From contig JAJYSL010000167.1 of the NCBI GenBank assembly GCA_021793595.1, forward strand, positions 1-9,540: a stretch of 9,540 nucleotides of DNA, in the 5' to 3' direction. The notes below the pieces were generated by a model. That model saw only the letters and a list, made by a program, of their open reading frames with translations. It was not told the DNA's origin and did no database searches. Position numbers and translations under genes: made by a program. Shown one piece after another: positions 1-6,581 of this stretch; position 1 is the stretch's first letter; each line of letters opens with the position of its first letter. Source of the stretch: Acidobacteriota bacterium. Lineage in GTDB: Bacteria; Acidobacteriota; Terriglobia; Terriglobales; Acidobacteriaceae.

Positions 1-67
1 GTATGCCACTATAACGTGACACTACATTTTGAACTATTTGACAGCCGCTCCCAATAAAATCAACAGC

Positions 68-229
68 TTACAACCACTCGGCATACTCAAACTGTAGAAG
101 ATGAGTCTGAGTGTCAGGCCCTTGGCCGTACAAGGCCGGAGTTACAGCACTGACAACAACCATGCCGAAGACAAACTGGCGGACAGCTGGAAAGCTTTTC
201 AATTTATTCCTCCTTGATTGCGTTGCCAT
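68..229 (-). CDS. small signal-peptide ORF, hypothetical (44 or 53 aa)
   Basis: Function unknown. Reading the minus strand, a perfect AAGGAGG (209-215) lies 6 nt before a TTG at 202, which would give a 44-aa protein. An in-frame ATG at 229, preceded by AGGAGGG (240-246) at 10 nt, would give 53 aa, and its extra residues (MATQSRRNKLKS) supply a basic n-region. Then comes a hydrophobic stretch, FVFGMVVVSAVTPAL, ending in YGQG, as in an exported protein. Only about 17 residues follow before TAA (68-70), so nearly the whole product is an export signal. It may be a genuine secreted micropeptide, or the 5' remnant of a larger secreted protein whose body has been lost. The two ribosome-binding sites and the signal peptide are seen directly; that it is expressed is inference. 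It is divergent from the SpoIIE gene and about 500 bp from it. Confidence 0.4.
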   Translation of the reverse strand: MATQSRRNKLKSFPAVRQFVFGMVVVSAVTPALYGQGPDTQTHLLQFEYAEWL

Positions 230-732
230 GTCTGTATCACCCTCCTGGTGCGGACAGGTTGAGCGGGTTCACTGAAACAGTCTAAGGTTAGGCCAAGGCC
301 GGCCTGAAGGTATAGATATCGTGGATAACTCCGTCTTGCTGCTTGATGTTATAGCTTTGCTCCAGATACCCACAATCCTCTCACTACGTCAGCTCATGCT
401 TGAAGAGTTGCAACGCCGCAACTTCGCAACCATGCGCACCTACCTACCCGCAGCCCTGCGGATTTAGGGCAAACTCGTTCCCGCTCTCGTTAGGTTTTTT
501 TCGACATACTCTTGCGGAGTTTCCGGGCGCAGTGGCTTTCCACCCCCTATTCATCTTCAAAATTCCGCTATGGTGGCGTTAACTACAACTGCACACCCTC
601 CCAATGCGTCATCCGACCCACAGACAAAGGCGACAGGCCAACACGGCTTGGTACGTAAGGCAGGCGGACGGCCACGGGACATTTCTTCGTTGCCAAAAAC
701 GGGCTTGACTGATATTTGTGGAGTGCCCGCCT
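230..732. other. gene-poor region upstream of the SpoIIE gene
   Basis: I see no confident gene here. A plus-strand frame is open from about 276 to a TAG at 465-467. From a GTG at 321, with AAGG 10 nt upstream, it would encode 48 aa beginning VDNSVLLLDVIALLQIPT. The opening faintly resembles DUF4926-type small proteins, but no conserved remainder follows. The exact antisense register is also protein-like between 288 and 380, so I do not call either strand. Small hairpins occur at 406-423 (AGTTGC/GCAACT) and 448-461 (CCGCA/TGCGG); neither has a T-tract. A run of seven T at 495-501 has no stem in front of it. No convincing sigma-70 promoter for the phosphatase gene could be placed. Confidence 0.4.
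720..723 (+). promoter_or_regulatory. ribosome binding site deciding the SpoIIE start
   Basis: GGAG ends 9 nt before the ATG at 733. The longer in-frame GTG start at 718 overlaps this GGAG, so the site cannot serve it, and no other Shine-Dalgarno sequence was found upstream. The protein from 733 also begins with a clean signal sequence (MRKIWLTLLLWPL). Confidence 0.6.
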
Positions 733-2781
733 ATGCGAAAAATCTGGCTCACGCTGCTGCTTTGGCCGTTGTTTGCGTTGCCCGTCAGTGCGCAGGGTGC
801 GTCCGTCTCCAACTTATCAATCAATTTTCCGGTTGCGCCCGTGGACCATGGCGCGCAACAGATTGCCTTGGGCAACTCGGCGCTGGCGCTGATGGGACCG
901 TGGAAGTTTCGCACGGGCGACGATCTGGCCTGGGTGCAGCCCGGGTTCGATGACGCGGATTGGCACGACTACACGCTCATAGCGCAGGGCTGGCCGGAAT
1001 CCATCCTCCCCGAGCGAACTGCATATGATCCGGGGTGGGGCGGACATGGCTTTGGCGGCGCGCCGAACTACGGCTGGTACCGGATTCACGTCTATCTGGA
1101 GCGTGTCCCGAGTTCCTTGAGCTTGGTGGTTCCGGGGGTCGACAGTGCCTACGCGATCTATTGGGATGGCCGCAAACTGGGCGGCTATGGCGATCCTTCC
1201 CGGCGGTGGGCCTACTTTATCCAACGATCCCAGGTGTTTCCGATTCCGTCCGCAAGTGGAACTGTCGGAGATCATGTTTTGGCGGTTCGCGCATGGGACA
1301 TGCCTCTTGTTTTTACCGGTTCTGACAGGGGAGGATTGCGCGGCGCACCGCTGCTTACGGATGGCGCAACAGCTCCCAGGATCAAACATCTGGCGCTGCG
1401 ATTGGAACAAATGAATCTCGCGGTGACCGCCGCGACTGAAGTGCTGCCGTCTCTTCTGGTGGCATTGATTTCCCTGTTGCTTTTTTTCTACAACCGGAAA
1501 CATCGAGAGTATTTGTGGGCTGGACTGACGTTGATGTCCTTGCCTTTTGCAGACTCTTTGATTGTGCTGGACGGATTTTCAGCCACAGGATGGCTGACAG
1601 AGACTCAGTTTTTTATCGCAAATGCGCTGAGCGCGAGTGCGTTCCTGCTCAGTCTGCTGGCGCTGCAATGGCTGCTTGCTCTTGAGAACCGCAGAAGGAT
1701 GCGGGTCGCAAACTTGATCGCGGGCGGTCTTACGTTTCTCCTGTGGGCGGCATTCACCATCAACGGGGAGTGGCTCTCCTCCGCAAGGGCCTCCGCATTT
1801 CTGTTCAACGCGGTCGAAATCTCCTTGCTGCCGTTCCTGGCCTGCGTTTTGTGGATGGCCGTGGCGGGGATTCGCAAGCTGGGGCGGGAAGCGTGGCTGA
1901 TGTTGTCTCCCGGTGCGGTGGTGTCGGTTTGGGCCCTGTGGGTATTTTTTGCCAACGGGCGTCTGCCAACTCTGGTTGTGATCGTCGTCAACGACGTTCT
2001 GGCACTTTTGGTGCCCGCGTCCGTGCTCGCCATTTTGATCTATCGTTTCGTCCGGCAGTGGCGGGAACATCAGCGCATTGAAGGCGAGTTGCAGCAGGCG
2101 CAGGCGGTGCAGGCGCTGCTGGTGCCGGAGCAATTCCCTTCAAGCCCCTACTATCGTGTCGAGGGAACGTACCTGCCCGCCAGCCAGGTAGGCGGAGATT
2201 TCTATCAGGTGTTGCCCCTGCCGGAGGGCGGCTTGATCGTCGTGCTGGGCGATGTGAGCGGCAAGGGACTGCGCGCCGCGATGGTGGTCTCGATGGCGGT
2301 GGGCGCGGTGCGCGCGATTGCGAAAGAAACCAGTGAGCCAGCCGACATCCTCACTCGACTCAACCGCGAGCTGACTGGAAATTTGAAGAGCGGCTTCGTC
2401 ACCTGCTTGTGCGCGCGGTTCGATATCGACGGAACGGTGACCGTAGCCAACGCCGGACACCTGCCGCCTTGGGTGAATGGAAAAGAATTCGCGATGCGGG
2501 GCGCGCTGCCGCTGGGCATGCTGGCCAACCAGATATACGAATCGCAAAGCTTCCAGATGAACGACGGCGACGGCATCATGGCGATGTCGGACGGCGTGGT
2601 CGAGGCGCGCAACGAAAAAGATGGCGAGATCTTTGGCTTCGAACGACTGGCAACGTTGCTGACCGCCAATCCCTCCGCGCAGCAGGTCGCTGAGGAAGCC
2701 ATGAAGTTCGGTCAGGAAGACGATATTTCCGTACTGTCAGTGAGGCGAAGCATAGACCCGATGAGAAAGGCACGCGCATGA
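733..2781 (+). CDS. membrane receptor-type PP2C/SpoIIE serine phosphatase
   Basis: A 682-aa membrane protein predicted to dephosphorylate Ser/Thr on a cytoplasmic partner, classically an anti-sigma-factor antagonist, in response to an extracytoplasmic ligand. Domains in order: signal peptide (about 1-21, ending VSAQG); a beta-rich extracytoplasmic module (about 45-200) with FDDADWHDY, as in galactose-binding/jelly-roll folds; about seven hydrophobic segments (roughly 232-437), 7TMR-DISM-like; a short charged linker (440-465, EHQRIEGELQQAQAVQ); and a SpoIIE catalytic domain (about 466-675). The metal-binding motifs all appear intact: GGDFY (D489), GDVSGKG (D507), NAGHLPP, SDGVVEA (D620) and EDDISVL (D663/D664). 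The start is set by the GGAG at 720-723. Its stop overlaps the next ORF as ATGA, which suggests translational coupling. No anti-sigma factor or STAS partner gene lies in the window, so the substrate is unknown. Confidence 0.9.
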   Translation: MRKIWLTLLLWPLFALPVSAQGASVSNLSINFPVAPVDHGAQQIALGNSALALMGPWKFRTGDDLAWVQPGFDDADWHDYTLIAQGWPESILPERTAYDPGWGGHGFGGAPNYGWYRIHVYLERVPSSLSLVVPGVDSAYAIYWDGRKLGGYGDPSRRWAYFIQRSQVFPIPSASGTVGDHVLAVRAWDMPLVFTGSDRGGLRGAPLLTDGATAPRIKHLALRLEQMNLAVTAATEVLPSLLVALISLLLFFYNRKHREYLWAGLTLMSLPFADSLIVLDGFSATGWLTETQFFIANALSASAFLLSLLALQWLLALENRRRMRVANLIAGGLTFLLWAAFTINGEWLSSARASAFLFNAVEISLLPFLACVLWMAVAGIRKLGREAWLMLSPGAVVSVWALWVFFANGRLPTLVVIVVNDVLALLVPASVLAILIYRFVRQWREHQRIEGELQQAQAVQALLVPEQFPSSPYYRVEGTYLPASQVGGDFYQVLPLPEGGLIVVLGDVSGKGLRAAMVVSMAVGAVRAIAKETSEPADILTRLNRELTGNLKSGFVTCLCARFDIDGTVTVANAGHLPPWVNGKEFAMRGALPLGMLANQIYESQSFQMNDGDGIMAMSDGVVEARNEKDGEIFGFERLATLLTANPSAQQVAEEAMKFGQEDDISVLSVRRSIDPMRKARA

Positions 2782-3050
2782 AGAAGACAGTCGCCGTGCT
2801 TTTGTTGTTTTGGTTTGCATGCGTTGCAGAGTATCCGCTGGCGCCTGGCGACCGGCTGATTTTTATCTCCGATGGAGTCGTCGAAGCAACAAACGAGAAG
2901 CGGGAACTCTTCGGCTTCGAACGCACGCTGGCCATCAGCAACCAGACTGCGCAAGCCATCGCGGAAGCCGCGAAAACCTTCGGCCAGGAGGACGACATCA
3001 GCGTGCTGGCTGTGACTCGCATCGCTGTCATGAAGGCCGCCCTCGTATAA
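2778..3050 (+). pseudogene. collapsed SpoIIE paralogue: signal peptide joined to phosphatase tail
   Basis: The 90-aa reading frame begins at the ATGA overlap with the upstream phosphatase gene. Residues 1-17 (MKKTVAVLLLFWFACVA) form a hydrophobic export signal. From residue 19 the protein abruptly becomes the end of a SpoIIE domain: YPLAPGDRLIFISDGVVEAT, later FGFER, and EDDISVL near residue 75, aligning with about the last 65 residues of the upstream phosphatase. The GGDFY and GDVSGKG metal motifs, NAGH and any sensor or transmembrane region are missing, so it cannot be an active phosphatase. The simplest reading is an in-frame internal deletion of a second full-length phosphatase gene. The shared part differs from its neighbour at many positions, so the duplication is old. 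The frame remains open and coupled, so a short exported product is possible. Homology is clear; loss of function is inference. Confidence 0.7.
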
Positions 3051-3463
3051 GAACCAACGCTGGCGCAGCAGCATGAGTATTCTTAACATTGCATTGCTTG
3101 CAGAGCAGCATTGTTGAATCCCGCCTCACGGCAATTCGGCACCGCATGGATGCGGCATATCCCAAAACCGCCGACGGGCTCCACCAGGTCACCGACGAGG
3201 AGTACAACCCCGGTGTGCGCGGTGGCCCATGTCGATAGCGGCGGGTCTTACGATGCGACGCAGGCCGATTTTTCATCGGGATAGTGATGGGTGTATTGGT
3301 TCAGACCCACCACTCCCGCAGGAGTAGGAGTTTGAGTGCATCCGATTTGCTGACTCCCGGAACCATTCCTATGTGATGTATCACACCCAGAGGCAATTGA
3401 GTCATGGGGATGATCTGATCCATGCGGAGAACGGTCCGCGAATCGTGTGCCCAGCCGGGCATT
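3051..3463. other. convergent intergenic region
   Basis: This 413-bp gap lies between the truncated SpoIIE ORF and the end of the metallophosphoesterase gene. I recognise no gene in it. A plus-strand frame between about 3080 and 3240 has protein-like stretches (for example MDAAYPKTADGLHQV) but no ribosome-binding site and an early stop. A minus-strand frame from 3534 to 3301 runs antisense across the end of the metallophosphoesterase gene and has no family signature. The only local stem found is short (ACTCC/GGAGT near 3310-3325) and lacks a T-tract, so no terminator is called despite the convergent arrangement. Confidence 0.4.
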
Positions 3464-4102
3464 CTAAAGGTCGACGCTGTGTATCTTACCTGCGGGATCC
3501 AAAGGCCTGTACCTCTCATTGAGGTAAGCAGCATTCACGAAGCGAGTGTGTCCGTTTTCAAACGTTCCTGCACCTCCGTGAATGTGACCGAAGATGTGTA
3601 CCTTCGGCTTCTTCTCTTCGACGGCTTTAAGCAGTTGCTCGCATCCTAGATGCGCGCTACCCGGGGAGACTTGATCGAGAATCCCGAAGGGCGGCCCGTG
3701 GGTAATGAGCACATCCAAGTTGCCGGGGATTTGATCCCAGTATCGTCTGGCCTCCGAGCCGCGGCGATACATAAATGCCCAATTCAGAAACTCGGGGGTG
3801 TATGGCGATCCCCAGAAGGAGACATCGCCAATCGTGACCCCATCGTTCTCAAGATAGATCGCATTGCTGAGAAGGGCGCGGGCCTCCCGGGGGTAGTTCT
3901 GGAAATACCGGTCGTGATTTCCACTGCACACTATACGATCTTTGAACGGCTGCTCTCCCAGCCAGCGATTGAATGACGAGATCTCCTCGGGGTCAGATCC
4001 AGCGTTCATAAAGTCGCCGGCATGCACCAGAACATCGCCGTCGGGAAGGCCCTCGATCCTGTTATGGAGCCCGTGGGTGTCGGAAATCATTACAAGACGC
4101 AT
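3464..4102 (-). CDS. calcineurin-like metallophosphoesterase (MPPED1/2-like)
   Basis: A 212-aa cytosolic enzyme of the calcineurin-like phosphoesterase superfamily, closest in layout to MPPED1/MPPED2 (239FB-like) proteins, which hydrolyse phosphodiesters such as cyclic nucleotides; the substrate here is not known. The full set of metal ligands is visible: D8 and H10 (ISDTHG), D30 (HAGDF), N62 and H63 (GNHD), H135 (ITHGPP), and H173 and H175 (GHIHGG). Mammalian MPPED2 has Gly in place of one of these histidines, whereas this copy keeps it, so full dinuclear activity is expected. There is no signal peptide or membrane segment. The ATG at 4102 has a GAGG (4110-4113) 7 nt upstream. It lies 174 bp downstream of the oligopeptidase gene on the same strand and could share its transcript. 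Confidence 0.88.
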   Translation of the reverse strand: MRLVMISDTHGLHNRIEGLPDGDVLVHAGDFMNAGSDPEEISSFNRWLGEQPFKDRIVCSGNHDRYFQNYPREARALLSNAIYLENDGVTIGDVSFWGSPYTPEFLNWAFMYRRGSEARRYWDQIPGNLDVLITHGPPFGILDQVSPGSAHLGCEQLLKAVEEKKPKVHIFGHIHGGAGTFENGHTRFVNAAYLNERYRPLDPAGKIHSVDL

Positions 4103-4276
4103 GGGTTAACCTCGGTGTCTCGAATCAGGAACGTTGTAGCCGCGCTCAATCATCTATCCAGCGTAGCAGGCAGTCTCAATCAACCCGGCGGCAGTTCCCT
4201 CCCCTGCCGTGGGAGTCTCTGGTCGCCGATGTGCTGCTGGCCGTGCGTTAGCCAGACTTTGCTGTTGGGTCCATGC

Positions 4277-6466
4277 TTACTGGCCGGCGAAGCTTTCTTC
4301 GGGCGCCTTCTTGATCCCCAGATTCCATGCTTCGAAGGCCCAGACGTCCGCGTCCTGTTGAATTTCCTTGTCCGTCGGCATGTAGATGTGACTTGTGCTT
4401 CCAGTGGTGCGCAAAAGGATCGGATTGGCGCAACCCTGCGCGCGCTGGATTTTCGCCGTGAATTTGAACTCATGGCTTGGCACCACTCGGTCGTCGTCCC
4501 ATGATGTCGTAATCAGGGTGGGAGGGTAGCAGGTTCCTGGATGGATATTCTGCAGCGGCGAATATTTGATCAACCACTCGAAGGCCTCCTTGTTATCGGA
4601 ACTTCCGTACTCCGGAACCCAGAAAGAACCACCGGAAAATTTCTGATAGCGGAGCATGTCCAGCACGCCGTGGCCAATGTAAGCTGCACCGAAAAGTTGT
4701 GGCTGCTCGGTGATAGACGCACCTACGAGCAGCCCTCCGTTGGAGTAGCCCTGAATGGCGAGCCGTTTCGGAGAAGTGTAGCCCTGTTTGAACAGGTATT
4801 TGGCGGCCCATGCGAAATCGTCAAATACGTTCTGTTTTTTGCCGAGCATGCCGCCGTGGTGCCAGGCTTCGCCGTAGACTCCGCCGCCGCGCAGATTGGG
4901 AACTGCATAAACGCCGCCCATTTCCAGCCATACCGGCAGGATCGGGTTGAAGCGGGGAGTAATGGTGATGTCGAAACCGCCGTACCCGTACAACACGGTT
5001 GGGTGGCTGCCGTCCAGCTGAATGTCTTTTTTCGCGACGATGAACATGGGCACTTTAGTGCCGTCTTTCGAGGTATAGAAAACCTGCCGGGTCTGGTAGA
5101 GCGAGGGGTCGAACTTGATCGTCGGCTTGAATGTCTCCGATGTCTTACGAGTGGCGACGTCGTACCGATAAATCGTGTCCGGATAAAGAAATGAGGTGAA
5201 GTCGTAATAAACGGTAGGTAAATCGTTTCGCGTGGAGATGCCGTCCACGGTACCGAACGATGGAAGCGCCAGCGTCTGCAGCAATTTTCCGCCGGTGTCG
5301 AACAATTCAAGATGACTCGTAGCCACATTCTGAAAGCTGACGAAGATATCGCCATCCGCCATGGAGGCACTTGAGAGTACGCCGCTGGCTTGCGGAACAA
5401 CTGTTCTCCAGTGCGCGGGATTAGGGCCGGTGAATGTCGCGGCAACTACGCGGCCTCGGGGCGCGTCCAGCGTGGTCTGCAGGTAGAGCGTGTCGCCTTT
5501 GTGCCCGATCGGCACATACAGCGCATCGTTCGCAGTGTAGAGCGGCTTGATCGCTGCACTAAGATTGGGCTTGTCGGGGTTGCCCAAATTCGCATAGAAC
5601 AGTTCGTTGTTGCTAATGGATTTGTTGATGAGGAAAAGATACAAATAGTGGCCGTCCTCACTGACGGCCCCATTAATCGCCGCTTGCGGCAGGTCCGGGC
5701 GTGCGTAGATCGGCTTGTCTTCAGATTGCGGCGCACCGACCTTGTGGTAGTAGAGCTTCTGGTTGACCAAGGCATCACTGATTTCCTTTTCGCCGCTTGG
5801 GGGTTGCGGATAACGAGAGTAGTAGAAGCCTTTGCCATCGTTCGTCCAGGAAATTCCGGAGAACTTTACCCACTGCACGACATCTGCAAGCGGTTTGTCG
5901 GTGGAGACATCGAGCACGTGGATGGTCTGCCAGTCTGAACCGCCTTTGGAGAGTGCATAGGCAAGATACTTGCCCTGCGGGGATGGCGCGGTGGCGGCCA
6001 GCGCGATGGAGCCATCGGGAGACAGTTGGTTGGGATCGAGGAGCATGCGCGGTTTGGCCGTGGCAGAGTTCTGCACATAGAGCACGCTCTGGTTCTGCAG
6101 GCCGGAGTTTCTGCGGAAGAAAAGCATGGCGTTCTTCAGCTGGTCGGGCGCGTCTTCCTTGGCGTAATTCCAGAGCTGCGTGAGGCGATGGTCGATCCAG
6201 CCCCGCACGGGAATTTTGGCAAGGTAGTTGTCAGTGAGCTTGTTTTCAGCATCGACCCACTGATGGAGCGCGGGGCTGGTGAGGTTTTCCATCCACTCGT
6301 ATGGCTCCGGCACCTTTGTGCCGAAGTAGGTGTCCACGGTGTTGTCCGGGTGTGCCACTGGATATTTCAGCGCGTGTGAGGCTGGAGACTTGCATCCTGT
6401 AAGAGCAAGCGGGGCTGCGACAGCTAGCATGGAGAGCGCGCGTAGCATTGGCTTCATAAAGGCCAT
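4277..6466 (-). CDS. prolyl oligopeptidase family serine peptidase (S9A), lipoprotein
   Basis: A 729-aa S9A prolyl oligopeptidase, close in length to the 710-aa porcine enzyme, expected to cleave short peptides after proline. It has a lipoprotein signal: basic start, hydrophobic core, then LTGC with lipidated Cys25, so it should be membrane-anchored outside the cytoplasm. An N-terminal segment (about 35-95, YPVAHPDNTVDTYFG, PYEWME) precedes a seven-bladed propeller region (about 95-435) and an alpha/beta-hydrolase domain (about 436-725). The catalytic triad is Ser575 in GYSNGG, Asp658 in SWDDDRVVPSHEF and His693 in GSTSHIYM; Arg660 matches the substrate-binding Arg of porcine POP. The nucleophile motif is GYSNGG rather than GGSNGG, and the His loop lacks the usual GHG. 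The ATG at 6466 has AGGA 6 nt upstream; an ATG at 6457 is an alternative. The gene begins 115 bp after the kinase gene on the same strand. Confidence 0.92.
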   Translation of the reverse strand: MAFMKPMLRALSMLAVAAPLALTGCKSPASHALKYPVAHPDNTVDTYFGTKVPEPYEWMENLTSPALHQWVDAENKLTDNYLAKIPVRGWIDHRLTQLWNYAKEDAPDQLKNAMLFFRRNSGLQNQSVLYVQNSATAKPRMLLDPNQLSPDGSIALAATAPSPQGKYLAYALSKGGSDWQTIHVLDVSTDKPLADVVQWVKFSGISWTNDGKGFYYSRYPQPPSGEKEISDALVNQKLYYHKVGAPQSEDKPIYARPDLPQAAINGAVSEDGHYLYLFLINKSISNNELFYANLGNPDKPNLSAAIKPLYTANDALYVPIGHKGDTLYLQTTLDAPRGRVVAATFTGPNPAHWRTVVPQASGVLSSASMADGDIFVSFQNVATSHLELFDTGGKLLQTLALPSFGTVDGISTRNDLPTVYYDFTSFLYPDTIYRYDVATRKTSETFKPTIKFDPSLYQTRQVFYTSKDGTKVPMFIVAKKDIQLDGSHPTVLYGYGGFDITITPRFNPILPVWLEMGGVYAVPNLRGGGVYGEAWHHGGMLGKKQNVFDDFAWAAKYLFKQGYTSPKRLAIQGYSNGGLLVGASITEQPQLFGAAYIGHGVLDMLRYQKFSGGSFWVPEYGSSDNKEAFEWLIKYSPLQNIHPGTCYPPTLITTSWDDDRVVPSHEFKFTAKIQRAQGCANPILLRTTGSTSHIYMPTDKEIQQDADVWAFEAWNLGIKKAPEESFAGQ

Positions 6467-6535
6467 CTCTTTTCCTGGAAGTTTTGGAGACTTTCTTAAA
6501 ACCCCAACAATAGAACCAATCGCAATGCTCGGAAT

Positions 6536-6547
6536 GCCATCGATGGC
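6536..6547. promoter_or_regulatory. 12-bp perfect palindrome between kinase and oligopeptidase genes
   Basis: GCCATCGATGGC is an exact inverted repeat in the 115-bp gap, about 70 bp upstream of the oligopeptidase start. It could be bound by a dimeric regulator or be chance; no associated regulator gene is present. No good promoter hexamers were found beside it. Confidence 0.2.
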
Positions 6548-6581
6548 GTGCCGATCGACAAAATCACCGTAGGACCCGTCT

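Noticed and set aside
319..329. Single DnaA-box-like TTATCCACG on the minus strand
   Set aside because: One imperfect box, with no cluster, AT-rich unwinding region or replication genes nearby; not an origin.
691..719. TTGCCA with a 17-nt spacer to TATTTG as a promoter for the phosphatase gene
   Set aside because: The -10 match is only 3 of 6, and the start point would fall inside the ribosome-binding site, leaving no usable leader.
570..953. 127-codon plus-strand ORF overlapping the start of the phosphatase gene
   Set aside because: It runs into the phosphatase gene in another frame, is rich in Cys/Arg/Ala as expected for an out-of-frame reading, and has no ribosome-binding site or family motif.
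3301..3534. 77-codon minus-strand ORF crossing the 3' end of the phosphoesterase gene
   Set aside because: Most of it is a different frame over coding DNA or unrecognised intergenic sequence; no ribosome-binding site or motif supports it.
4189..4209. 6-bp hairpin (CGGCAG/CTGCCG, 9-nt loop) downstream of the oligopeptidase gene
   Set aside because: There is no T-tract on the minus strand after the stem and the loop is long, so it is not called as a terminator.
4541..5194. 217-codon plus-strand ORF
   Set aside because: It is antisense to the conserved catalytic domain of the oligopeptidase, whose own motifs are intact; it shows no family signature and is a shadow frame.
5390..5938. 182-codon plus-strand ORF
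   Set aside because: Antisense to the propeller region of the oligopeptidase; Val/Arg-rich shadow typical of GC-rich genes.
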